Shown piece by piece: positions 36,596 to 44,965 of a stretch of DNA of 64,000 bases. This DNA is from Lentibacillus jeotgali (lineage in GTDB: Bacteria; Bacillota; Bacilli; Bacillales; Amphibacillaceae). The notes beneath the pieces are model-generated. The model was not told the origin of the DNA and did not search any database. It saw only the letters and a list, made by a program, of their open reading frames with translations. Made by a program: the position numbers and the translations under genes. Where the stretch lies: NCBI RefSeq assembly GCF_000224785.1, contig NZ_AGAV01000018.1, positions 124,001 through 188,000 on the forward strand. Direction: 5' to 3'. The stretch's first letter is position 1, and each line of letters starts with the position of its first letter.

Positions 36596-37216
36596 GTGGT
36601 TTTGTCACAAAAGGAAATAAAAGAGGAAATAACAATACCACCATATGAGAGAAGAAGCGTATTGCTAAAACCTGGTGAAGAACTGGTTATTATTGATGTT
36701 GAAGGTAAGCAAGTCGGTGATTTGGTATGCTTCAACAGAAATAACCCAAATGAGTTTGTATCACCTGTCCATATGAGAGCTTCTCTCGGAAGCATTCGAT
36801 TAAAAGTCGGTGATCCACTCTATAGCAACAAACGCCGTCCGCTGATGACACTCGTTGAAGACACAGTAGGTAAGCATGATTTCTTTTTTCCAGCATGTGA
36901 CTATTATCGCTATAAAGTAGACTATGGATCAGAGGACCACCCGAACTGTCAGGATAATTTGAAAAATGCCTTGAAGGCGTATGGATTGGAAGATCAACCA
37001 ATTCCTGATCCGATAAACTTATTTATGAACAATGTTTTGGACCAAGCAGGCGATTACGAGATTCATGAGCCATTATCCAAGCCCGGCGATTATGTCCGTC
37101 TAAAAGCATTGGAAGAAGTGATTGTTGCATGCACAACCTGTTCCCAGGATATGGCGCCTGTTAACGGATGGAAAGTGACGTCTTTAAAAATGCAGATTGG
37201 TGTTAGTGGCTGTTAA
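36596..37216 (+). CDS. DUF1989 (urea carboxylase-associated) family protein
   Basis: 206 residues from GTG 36596, with AGGGGAG 8 nt upstream; the overlapping ATG at 36594 opens only eight codons. The DUF1989 layout is visible: an IPPYERRSVLLKPGEELVIIDVEG opening stretch, the VGKHDFFFPACDYYRY motif with conserved His and Cys, and a C-terminal ACTTCSQDMAPVNGW cysteine pair. Some DUF1989 proteins (CgdA/CgdB) form carboxyguanidine deiminase. Next to sarcosine and hydantoin genes a deiminase on a guanidine-type compound is conceivable, but unproven. Confidence 0.8.
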   Translation: MVLSQKEIKEEITIPPYERRSVLLKPGEELVIIDVEGKQVGDLVCFNRNNPNEFVSPVHMRASLGSIRLKVGDPLYSNKRRPLMTLVEDTVGKHDFFFPACDYYRYKVDYGSEDHPNCQDNLKNALKAYGLEDQPIPDPINLFMNNVLDQAGDYEIHEPLSKPGDYVRLKALEEVIVACTTCSQDMAPVNGWKVTSLKMQIGVSGC

Positions 37217-37246
37217 GAATAAAAAGACTCGGGCTTGCTGGAATAT

Positions 37247-37356
37247 CGATCGGAAGCAGTCTGGAATCGATCGAGTGGGGCTATAAATCGATCAGAAAAG
37301 CATGAGTTCGATCCAGTTGAGTAGAAAACCGATCGAGCTCGAAGGAAAATCGATCG
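37247..37356. repeat. Array 4: six CGATCG-type units at 21-bp pitch
   Basis: Cores start at 37247, 37268, 37289 (CGATCA), 37309 (CGATCC), 37330 and 37351. Gaps are 21, 21, 20, 21 and 21 bp. The self-complementary core is AATCGATCGA-like rather than CGCGCG, but the pitch is the same. It lies between the DUF1989 gene and purU on the same strand. Confidence 0.88.
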
Positions 37357-37494
37357 ACCAGGTACCACTAAGACATTTGGAAATTCGCACTACGATTCTG
37401 TATAATGATACTTTAGTAGTCTACCATAGTAATGTAATAAAAGGGAAATCTATCAAAAAATCAGACCATACGAACAAAGCGAGGAGACATAATA

Positions 37495-38367
37495 ATGACA
37501 GCAACTGAAAAAGACGACCACTGCAGACTGCTCGTCCAATGCCCTGATGGTCCTGGGATCGTATCGGCAATTTCAACCTTTTTGCTGGAGCATGGTGCGA
37601 ATATCATCGAGTCGAGTCAATACACAAGCGACCCTGACCATGGGACATTTTTTATGCGGATTGAGTTCCATTGCAAAAATCTTATGGAAGAACGTACAAA
37701 GCTGGAGGCTGACTTTGCTGCATTAGCTGATAAATTTTCCATGGATTATCGTTTTTCCTGTCATAGTGATACCAAACGAACAGCGATTTTCGTTTCAAAA
37801 GATCCGCATTGTCTGATGGAGTTGCTCTGGGAATGGCAGAGCGGTGATTTGGAAACTGATATCGCCTGTGTGATCAGCAACCATGATGATGTGCGCGGAA
37901 TCGTTGAGTCCCAGGGGATTCCATTTCATTACATCCCGGCGAACAAGGATATAAGGGAGCAGGCAGAAGCTGAGCAAATCCGGCTGATGGAAGAATATGA
38001 TGTTGATCTGCTTATTCTTGCACGCTACATGCAAATTTTGACACCGTCGTTTGTTGAGCGTTTTCAGGACCAGATTATTAATATTCATCATTCGTTCCTG
38101 CCGGCATTTGTCGGGGCAAAGCCGTATGAGCGGGCATACGACCGCGGTGTTAAACTGATCGGTGCGACTTCCCATTACGTCACAAATGAACTGGATGAAG
38201 GCCCGATTATCGAACAGGATATCGAAAGGGTCGATCACAGAGATCATGTTGAAGATTTGAAGAAAATCGGCCGTAAAGTGGAAAGGCGCGTACTTGCCCG
38301 TGCGGTGAAATGGCATCTGGAGGACAGGGTTATTGTAGAGGATAATAAGACGATTGTTTTTCGGTAA
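37495..38367 (+). CDS. purU: Formyltetrahydrofolate deformylase
   Basis: 290 residues. An N-terminal ACT domain (LLVQCPDGPGIVSAISTFLL, about residues 11-90) is joined to a formyltransferase-like domain with LILARYMQILTP, the NIHHSFLPAFVGAKPY catalytic segment and TNELDEGPIIEQD. It hydrolyses 10-formyl-THF to formate and THF. PurU genes often accompany sarcosine/glycine-betaine demethylation genes, where they regenerate THF from C1 overflow. This fits soxA nearby. GAGGAGA precedes the ATG. Confidence 0.92.
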   Translation: MTATEKDDHCRLLVQCPDGPGIVSAISTFLLEHGANIIESSQYTSDPDHGTFFMRIEFHCKNLMEERTKLEADFAALADKFSMDYRFSCHSDTKRTAIFVSKDPHCLMELLWEWQSGDLETDIACVISNHDDVRGIVESQGIPFHYIPANKDIREQAEAEQIRLMEEYDVDLLILARYMQILTPSFVERFQDQIINIHHSFLPAFVGAKPYERAYDRGVKLIGATSHYVTNELDEGPIIEQDIERVDHRDHVEDLKKIGRKVERRVLARAVKWHLEDRVIVEDNKTIVFR

Positions 38368-38431
38368 AATGTGAAATAATGCCAAAGCAAGGGGATGGTT
38401 CTCTTGCTTCCTTAAGAAAGAAGGGACAGGT

Positions 38432-39922
38432 ATGTCAACATATGCTGCTGTTTTCGATATTGGAACGACTGCTGTCAAAGGAGCTTTGGTCAGGAACGAT
38501 GCATCGTTTTACAGCGAACGCACTGTAGAGCTGGAAACACATTATGCCCCTGACGGAATAGTGGAACAGAATCCAAATGACTGGTGGGATGGTGTGAAAT
38601 TCATTGCACATCAGTGGTGGAAGGAAGCAGGAGTAGATCCTGGCCAAGTCGCAATCATCTCCTTCACAGGACAAATGGAAGATGTCATTCCCATAACACA
38701 GCATCAAACAGTCAATCGCGCGATACTCTATTCCGATACGAGAGCAGTTTCGGAAGCGGAATGGCTGCACCAGCAATTTCCAGAAATGGTTCAGATGACA
38801 GGAAATCCAATCAGTGCGACTACTCCATTGGCAAAACTGTTACAAATGAAGAACCGCAATCAGAAGATATATGATGATACAAGATGTTTTCTTTTTGGCT
38901 CAAAGGATTTTATGATTTACAGGCTGACAGGAGCTATAGCAACGGACCCGACGACCGCAGCGACGACAGGCATGATGGATGTCAGGACAAGACGATGGGA
39001 GACGGATATATTTTCATTAACGGGTATAGATACTGAAAAATTGCCGAGGATTCTCGACGCCGCAGACCCTGTCGGATATGTCCATAAAGAAGCAGCCCTG
39101 GAAACTGGCTTTCGTCCTGAGACACCTGTTTTATGCGGATGCGGTGATGCGGCCGCTTCCGCTATTGGGGCTGGTGCAGTAAAATCTGGCGACAGCTATT
39201 GCTATATCGGAACCACGGGATGGATTGCCGGGATACAAGAAGATGTAAATCCGGAAGCTGCATCCCATGGACTCTTTCATTTAGCGCATTTACCAGAGAA
39301 ATCTATCATTTCTGTTGCCCCGCTGCTGAATGCGGGTAATGTCTATCAATGGGGTGCCGATACGTTTGCGGAAGGACAGGTAAATGACAGGTTCCATGCA
39401 TTTGAGGCACTGATCAGGCAATCCGCGCCGGGCAGCAATGGCGTCTTATTTTTGCCATATCTACAAGGAGAACGAAATCCTGTGAACGACCAACAGGCGA
39501 AGGGAGCTTTTTGGGGAATCGGCCCGCAGACGAAAAAATGTGATTTGGCCAGAGCCATAATTGAAGGAATCTGTTTTTCGTTAAAGCAGGTGATGGAAGT
39601 ATTAAACTTGGAATCAAATGACGTATTAACGACTGTCGGCGGGGGAACGAAAAGTTCAACCTGGTGTCAGACATTAGCTGATATTCTGGAAAGGCCGGTC
39701 CGGATAGCTCCCGAAAATTCGTATATGTCAGCACTGGGTGCAGTCTCACCTGCATTTCTTCAGCTTGGCTGGACAAACGATTACGAGGATTTTACGGATC
39801 GATTTATAAATATGCCTGTATCAGAAATCTTTGAGCCAAGTCAAAACACTTTCGCTGTATATAGAGATCAGTATAAACAGTTTCTGAAAATGTATCCCGG
39901 CTTGAAGGGAATATACGATTAA
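38432..39922 (+). CDS. FGGY-family carbohydrate kinase
   Basis: 496 residues, full length for FGGY kinases. Motifs are VFDIGTTAVKGALV at the N-terminus, SFTGQMEDVIPI, YSDTRA, CGCGDAAASAIGAGA and the C-terminal VGGGTKSSTWCQTLADIL ATP-binding region. It resembles xylulokinase or gluconate kinase relatives. The sugar cannot be told. It is 64 nt downstream of purU but has no obvious metabolic link with the C1 genes, and may be in the operon by position only. Confidence 0.85.
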   Translation: MSTYAAVFDIGTTAVKGALVRNDASFYSERTVELETHYAPDGIVEQNPNDWWDGVKFIAHQWWKEAGVDPGQVAIISFTGQMEDVIPITQHQTVNRAILYSDTRAVSEAEWLHQQFPEMVQMTGNPISATTPLAKLLQMKNRNQKIYDDTRCFLFGSKDFMIYRLTGAIATDPTTAATTGMMDVRTRRWETDIFSLTGIDTEKLPRILDAADPVGYVHKEAALETGFRPETPVLCGCGDAAASAIGAGAVKSGDSYCYIGTTGWIAGIQEDVNPEAASHGLFHLAHLPEKSIISVAPLLNAGNVYQWGADTFAEGQVNDRFHAFEALIRQSAPGSNGVLFLPYLQGERNPVNDQQAKGAFWGIGPQTKKCDLARAIIEGICFSLKQVMEVLNLESNDVLTTVGGGTKSSTWCQTLADILERPVRIAPENSYMSALGAVSPAFLQLGWTNDYEDFTDRFINMPVSEIFEPSQNTFAVYRDQYKQFLKMYPGLKGIYD

Positions 39923-39947
39923 GTTGTAAAGAAATCCCCATAAACGT

Positions 39948-39978
39948 AAAAAGGCCCCTGTATCCAAGGAGCCTTTTA
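39948..39978. terminator. Bidirectional terminator
   Basis: AAAAGGCCCCT and AGGAGCCTTTT form an 11-position stem with one mismatch and A/T tails, between the convergent FGGY kinase and BHMT-like genes. Confidence 0.75.
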
Positions 39979-39987
39979 GGGCTTCTA

Positions 39988-41037
39988 TCATGCCTTCGTC
40001 CGGTAACCCAAATTATGCGCTTTAAGTGTTTCATCTTTGCCAAACAAAAAATGTTTCTCCATATCGGGGGAGTACTTCGAGTTAATCGTTTCCACACCTG
40101 CTGCTTCAGCAACGGCGCGTAGCATGGCTGGTGAGGCTCCGCAGCATAACCCAATATAATTAATACCAATATCTTTTGCTTCTCTTGCCCATTCAGCCAA
40201 CTCATAGCGGTTATGATACAATGGATCGAGCGCAGTCGGAAAGGTTGTTTCTAACGGCAAATGGCAGCTGCATCCACCATCAGGCAGATTAAAAAATGTC
40301 GGGTTCTCGTTTGTTGTGCGATAAGGAATTGGCAAACCACCTACGTACCCATCCATATTTTTTCGTATTTCGGCAAGATATGGCTGCATTGTATCGGGAC
40401 CGCGGAAACAGTTCATACCTACCACCAATGCGCCTTTTTCAGAGAGTATTTCACATGACGCTTCAACTGTATAGCCATCCCGCAAAATGTTTTCTCCCAT
40501 CAATCCCAGCGTAATGACCGCCGGCAGCCCTTGTTTACGGATTTCTTCCAAGGCAATCTGTGCTTCTTCATGGTAATAGAATGTCTCCCCATTTATGAAG
40601 TCAACGCCTTCTTCCTTGCACCATTTCACCATTTCGGCAAAGATATTTCTCACTTGTTCTTTTGATTCGGCATCTTCCGGGTCAAAAAGATTTGTATTGG
40701 AAATATTTCCTGCTACTAATGCTTCTTCTGCTGGATGCTCCTGTGCAACTTCCTTTGCCAGGCGAATCGCATTTCGGTTCAAAGGTTCCAGCAATTCTTC
40801 TTTACCGATTATGCGCATTTTTTCCCGATGTGCGTTATAAGTAAAAGCTAATACGACATCTGATCCTGCATTCATGTAATCCCTGTATGCCTGTTTGAGT
40901 GCCTCCGGGTTCTCCAGTGCCACTTCCGGAACAAATGACCCGGCCTGCAAATAGCCTCGGCGTTCCAGCTCAAATAAATAACCTTCTCCTGCAATAACAG
41001 TCCCTTCCTGCAACCGTTGTTCCAAACTCCGCTTCAT
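39988..41037 (-). CDS. Homocysteine S-methyltransferase family protein (BHMT-like)
   Basis: 349 residues. The pfam S-methyl_trans fold has the expected zinc cysteines: one in VVGMNCFRG and a vicinal pair in YIGLCCGASP. Length and the N-terminal EGYLFELERRGYLQAG segment resemble betaine-homocysteine methyltransferase-like proteins more than MetH. It would remake methionine from homocysteine using betaine or a similar donor. A GAAGGAGG site precedes the ATG. The SAM riboswitch upstream supports a methionine-supply role. Confidence 0.85.
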   Translation of the reverse strand: MKRSLEQRLQEGTVIAGEGYLFELERRGYLQAGSFVPEVALENPEALKQAYRDYMNAGSDVVLAFTYNAHREKMRIIGKEELLEPLNRNAIRLAKEVAQEHPAEEALVAGNISNTNLFDPEDAESKEQVRNIFAEMVKWCKEEGVDFINGETFYYHEEAQIALEEIRKQGLPAVITLGLMGENILRDGYTVEASCEILSEKGALVVGMNCFRGPDTMQPYLAEIRKNMDGYVGGLPIPYRTTNENPTFFNLPDGGCSCHLPLETTFPTALDPLYHNRYELAEWAREAKDIGINYIGLCCGASPAMLRAVAEAAGVETINSKYSPDMEKHFLFGKDETLKAHNLGYRTKA

Positions 41038-41109
41038 TATGTTTTCCTCCTTCTATTTATAAATGCTTGCTTCTAAATGTCTCCTGAATGACCTGTGTTA
41101 TTTGGACAT

Positions 41110-41262
41110 GAAAAACCCCCTTCTTAAAATAAGAAGAGGGTTCGCTGCCGATACTGTTCACTCTTCTTATCTTCAAGCATGACGCTACTGGAATTAGCAC
41201 AGTACAAATGTCTGTTGCTGAGGTATCAGCGGGCCAGTCCCTCCACCTCTCTGGATAAGAAA
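41110..41262 (-). ncRNA. SAM-I (S-box) riboswitch with terminator
   Basis: On the minus strand the aptamer begins CTTATCCAGAGAGGTGGAGG. It continues through CTGATACCTCAGCAAC and ends in GATAAGAAGAG, so CTTATC pairs with GATAAG to close P1. It is followed by a hairpin (CCCTCTTCTTA / TAAGAAGGGGG) and a T run. This is the S-box layout: high SAM lets the terminator form and turns off the BHMT-like gene. Confidence 0.93.
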
Positions 41263-41290
41263 ATTAATATCTATTATTTTATTGCTATTT

Positions 41291-41319
41291 ACAATACAGC
41301 TATTTTAGCGGCGTGTCAA
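41291..41319 (-). promoter_or_regulatory. Sigma-A promoter of the SAM-riboswitch/BHMT transcript
   Basis: On the minus strand, a perfect TTGACA (41314-41319) is followed after 17 bp by TATTGT (41291-41296), about 30 bp before the aptamer start. Confidence 0.8.
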
Positions 41320-41487
41320 GATGATCATCCAAAAAATTTTGGGGTACGAGCCCCTGATTCCATCGTGTAAACGTGATGTTAAAATTTCAGCTACAATAGG
41401 ACCATTTTTCCAAAAGCTAATTAAATTCATAACGGCAATATGCTATTGTGATACCAACAAACCATATTTCCGGGAGGGTTGGTTAAC

Positions 41488-41940
41488 ATGACACAGGAGA
41501 ATTTTGGTAAATCGACGGGAGCCAGTGGCAACGGGGAGCGTGATGATATCCAAGGCAATGAATTAATGGATGCGATGATGGCGTCGGTTGAACTAAGACA
41601 GAAATATGAACAGATAAGTCCATACATGATTCCTGAAGATGGCTGGTTTGTAATTGATGAAAAAGGTGCGGCGAATGAATTAACAGATGGTGAGATTGAC
41701 GTGATTAATCAGGCATTTCATCATTATAAAACAAATAGTTTGAACCATGATGGCATGTCGATCCAGTCCATTCCGAAAGCGATTGCTGCCTTTTTAGGGA
41801 CGTTGGCGGTTTATGTTGGCTGGGAACTGGCAACGGAAGTCACCAAAAGTTTTTATCACTGGGGGATGTCAGAAGCCTGCCAGGCATGGGGTCATATCGG
41901 AATCATCGGCCGTTTTTGCCGCTCGAATGAGTACATTTGA
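41488..41940 (+). CDS. Unknown 150-aa protein with a hydrophobic C-terminal half
   Basis: 150 residues from ATG 41488 (GGGAGGG 9 nt upstream). The N-terminal part is polar (Gly/Asn/Glu-rich). A DGWFVIDEKGAANELTDGEID segment follows in the middle, and then one hydrophobic stretch near residues 92-112 (AIAAFLGTLAVYVGWELA) and a Cys/Trp-containing tail. I do not recognise the family. It is a single gene between the BHMT promoter and the FUSC gene. A secreted or membrane-active peptide precursor is one possibility, without positive evidence. Confidence 0.65.
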   Translation: MTQENFGKSTGASGNGERDDIQGNELMDAMMASVELRQKYEQISPYMIPEDGWFVIDEKGAANELTDGEIDVINQAFHHYKTNSLNHDGMSIQSIPKAIAAFLGTLAVYVGWELATEVTKSFYHWGMSEACQAWGHIGIIGRFCRSNEYI

Positions 41941-42048
41941 AAAGACAGGTTTCTCATTCATTTATGTTAAAATAAACCGATATATCAATTATTTTGGTAA
42001 AATGTACGTAACCAATCACACAAAGCAACATAGAAAGAAGCATTAATC

Positions 42049-43973
42049 ATGAAAAAGAACACACACAAATCAAACAAATCGCCTTCGCTTATCAGACAAG
42101 CGTTAAAAGTGAACCGAAATCCATTCCCATGGTTTAAGGCTTTCCGGGCAGGACTTGCAGCTGGCTTGCCGGTCCTGATCGGCTTATTGCTTGGAAATCT
42201 GCAGTATGGATTAACAGCTGCATTGGGGGGATTTACATATCTCTATGTTTTTAATGTCCCATATGCGCAGCGGGCTAAGAAAATATTTTTTGTTGTAGTT
42301 GCTATGACACTGATTGCTGCATTAGGTACCCTTGCTGCCCCTTATCCGCTGATGGTCGCCATATTGATGGGAATTATTGGGGCCACTGCTGTATTTATTT
42401 TTGGGGCATTAAAGATATCCGGGCCATCTGCTATTTTCTTCGTTCTAGTTTTTGCCATGATAACAGGGATGCTGGTCGATCAGGATGCGTTTCTTATTAG
42501 GGCAGGTCTTGTCTTCTCAGGCGGGGCCCTTTCCTGGGTGATTGCCATGATCGACTGGTTCTTTAATCCTCATGGCCCCGAGACAGGGGTTGTCAAAAGG
42601 GCATATCTGGGACTGGCATCACTGCTGGATGCAGTCGGAACAGAGGATTTCAATGAAGAAAAACATCGCGTCATGTCTGTCCTGAAGGAAGCGGAAGAAA
42701 CACTTGCTGCTGGATATATCCCGTGGCGGACAACAGACTTATTTAACCGATTATACATCCTGAATGATCATGCGAGCGTGATTTTCACGTATATCATTGA
42801 AAATTTTGCGGATAGGGAAACGCCATTGCCAAAGGAATTAGCGGAATCTTTCCGGGTGCTGGCCAATTCAATAGATATGAAAAACAAGAATGAGCGTATC
42901 TCCCGGATAATTAGCCATCAAGCTGTGGACGATGAAGCTGTTGCCAAGCTTTATACTAAAATTTACGATCAGATGCCATCTTTAATGAGCCGGCTGCCAA
43001 AATCAATCAGGTCATCCGCATTTCCAAACCGTCAATCAGGACGATTTTTGTTGGCGCTTTGGACAAGAATTCAATCGTCTTTTTGTCATCCTTAAGATTT
43101 GGCGCCCTTACCATCTTTGCTGCGATGATAGCATTTGAGTTTGATTTGGCGCGGTCTTATTGGGTACCGCTCTCCTGTGTGGCAGTTATGTCAGGATCCA
43201 CCATTGTCGCGACGTATCATCGTGCCATTCAGCGCTCGATTGGCACCATTGTGGGCATCCTGATTGCGGGTGTCATACTTGCCATGCAGCCGTCCGGATT
43301 CATGATTGCATTATTTATCATGCTTTTGACATCCATAACCGAACTGTTTATCGTGAAAAATTATGGGCTGGCCGCACTGTTCTTTACGCCGAATGCTCTT
43401 CTGATGGCCGAGAGCACAACTCAGCAGGCATTCAGTTTTTCATATTTTGCATCAGCCAGATTAATCGACATTCTGATTGGCAGTGCCATTGGTCTGATTG
43501 GCGTATGGATGGTAGGAAGGAAGTCTGCCTCAACCCGTCTTCCACATTTAATAGCTAAAACTATCAGGAGTCAGGCACAATTTTTAATCGTTCTTTTTTC
43601 TGATCAGGGTGAAGGTTTCGATGCCAGCAGAAGCAGAGAAAAGCTGAAGATGCGAACAAATATGGTCAATTTAAAAACCGTATATAATACAGCGTCAGGC
43701 GAGATACCGGTTGACCAGAAAGCACTGGATTATTACTGGCCGGTTGTCTTTACGGTTGAACAATTAGGGTATTTGCTTGAGAGCTGTTCAAAGGAGCATG
43801 AACGGACTGCTCTTTCAGATGAAAAACTGTCCCAGCTGCTCTTTGCTTTCGAAAAAATGGCAAATGCCATCAATCGAAAGCGGTCAGCAGAACCCAGAAG
43901 AATCCCTGAAATAGAAGGGTATCCAGGTATACAGAATGAAATCAAATTTTTGCAGAAACAGCTTGACCGCTAG
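42049..43973 (+). pseudogene. FUSC-family (aromatic acid/fusaric acid) exporter split by a frameshift
   Basis: Two frames make one protein. The first (42049-43095) has the N-terminal FUSC membrane domain with GLPVLIGLLLGNLQYGLTAA. Near 42970-43000 homology continues in the -1 frame as INQVIRISKPSIRTIFVGAL, running into the second frame (43059-43973) with the C-terminal membrane domain. The joined product would be about 640 residues, the usual FUSC length. A single-base indel in the region of KIYDQMPSL explains the break. It may be a real mutation or a sequencing error. Confidence 0.8.
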
Positions 43974-44310
43974 GGTAGTGCCTTTCCACTTGATAGAGTT
44001 CCTCCTTATTGAGTTACTGCTACAAATCGTTAAAACATTTGAATGTTAATCTAAATATGACTGAGAAGACGAAAAGTAACTTCTATCTACTAATATGGTG
44101 GAGTGGTTACTTTTTGACAAAATGGTCGAAAAATAAAATTATTTGGAAAAATATTCTATGGAAAGCCTTTACAATTCGGGACTTTAGTTCTAATATAAGG
44201 TTAACTATTAGTGTTTCATGGCTTCCCAGAAGGTGGTTTGTGCCGCTAAATCAGATTCCGGCACGATAGTTGCATAAAGACGGCCTGTACGGTCGAGAGG
44301 AGATACGAGA
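43974..44310. other. Intergenic stretch without recognised genes
   Basis: 337 bp. A weak hairpin (AAAAGTAAC at 44072-44080 with GTTACTTTT at 44106-44114) may terminate the FUSC transcript. A GAGGAGA site just before 44311 serves the truncated sigma-factor copy. I see no coding signal. Confidence 0.5.
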
Positions 44311-44511
44311 ATGAAAGAAAATCGAATATCGTTTGACGAGCTTTTCAGACAGAATGAGCGCAGGTTTCAATACTATCAGCGTAATCTGAGTATTGACCCG
44401 CTTCCTAGTGAAGGGCTCGTGGTCATTTGGTGGCCATACCGGCAATACCATCCGGATCTGGGATTGCTGGCTACATACTTTATCTATTTTATCCGTAAAC
44501 GTCTGATTTGA
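44311..44511 (+). pseudogene. Truncated copy of the sigma-70-type factor
   Basis: 66 codons that align with the first 66 residues of the intact sigma factor at 44966 (FDELFRQNERRFQYY against FDEIFRQNERRIHYH, then ATYF-x-IRKR against ATYFNFIIQKR). It stops where region 2 continues in the intact copy. The ribosome binding site is preserved. It has lost the rest of region 2 and all of region 4, so it cannot act as a sigma factor. It looks like a tandem duplicate that decayed. Confidence 0.7.
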
Positions 44512-44586
44512 AATGACAGGTTGTAATGGTGCGGTGGTGTATGTGCGGATTGCTCATGGTGCTGTGCGAGCCGTTTGGTGCTGCAT

Positions 44587-44717
44587 CGCGCGATTTTGAG
44601 CACATGTCGCGCGAACAAGGGCCAGTCTCGCGCGAAAATGAGGTTTGCCGCGCGAATGATGGTCGGAGTCGCGCGATTTTTTACTCGTGTCGCGCGAAAT
44701 CCATTGTTTGCCGCACG
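44587..44717. repeat. Array 2: seven CGCGCG-type units at 21-bp pitch
   Basis: Cores start at 44587, 44608, 44629, 44649, 44670, 44691 and 44712 (CGCACG). Gaps are 21, 21, 20, 21, 21 and 21 bp. Flanking bases extend the palindrome to TCGCGCGA in most units. It lies between the truncated and intact sigma-factor genes. Confidence 0.9.
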
Positions 44718-44965
44718 GTCGCTCAGGTTGAAAAGTATTTCCGGCGAACTATTGCTGTGACTGCTCGGCTTAACTTATTGGGAAGGTCTTTATTTAAAAT
44801 CTTCCCTCTCCCCCTATAATCGAAATGAATTCGGGAAAAGTGGCATCCCCTGCAGGAAAAATTTAAAAAATATTCTTCGCTTCCATGCCCCCAAACTCGG
44901 ATTTATTTCGATTATAGTTATGAATAGGCAGTCTCATATGATAAATCAGGGGGGAGAGATGATAA

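Noticed and set aside
42049-43973. Two separate FUSC-type genes
   Set aside because: The first frame ends in non-homologous residues exactly where homology continues in the -1 frame, so one broken gene is the simpler reading.
44009-44269. 86-codon open frame downstream of the FUSC gene
   Set aside because: Its composition is not protein-like, it has no ribosome site, and it spans a hairpin.
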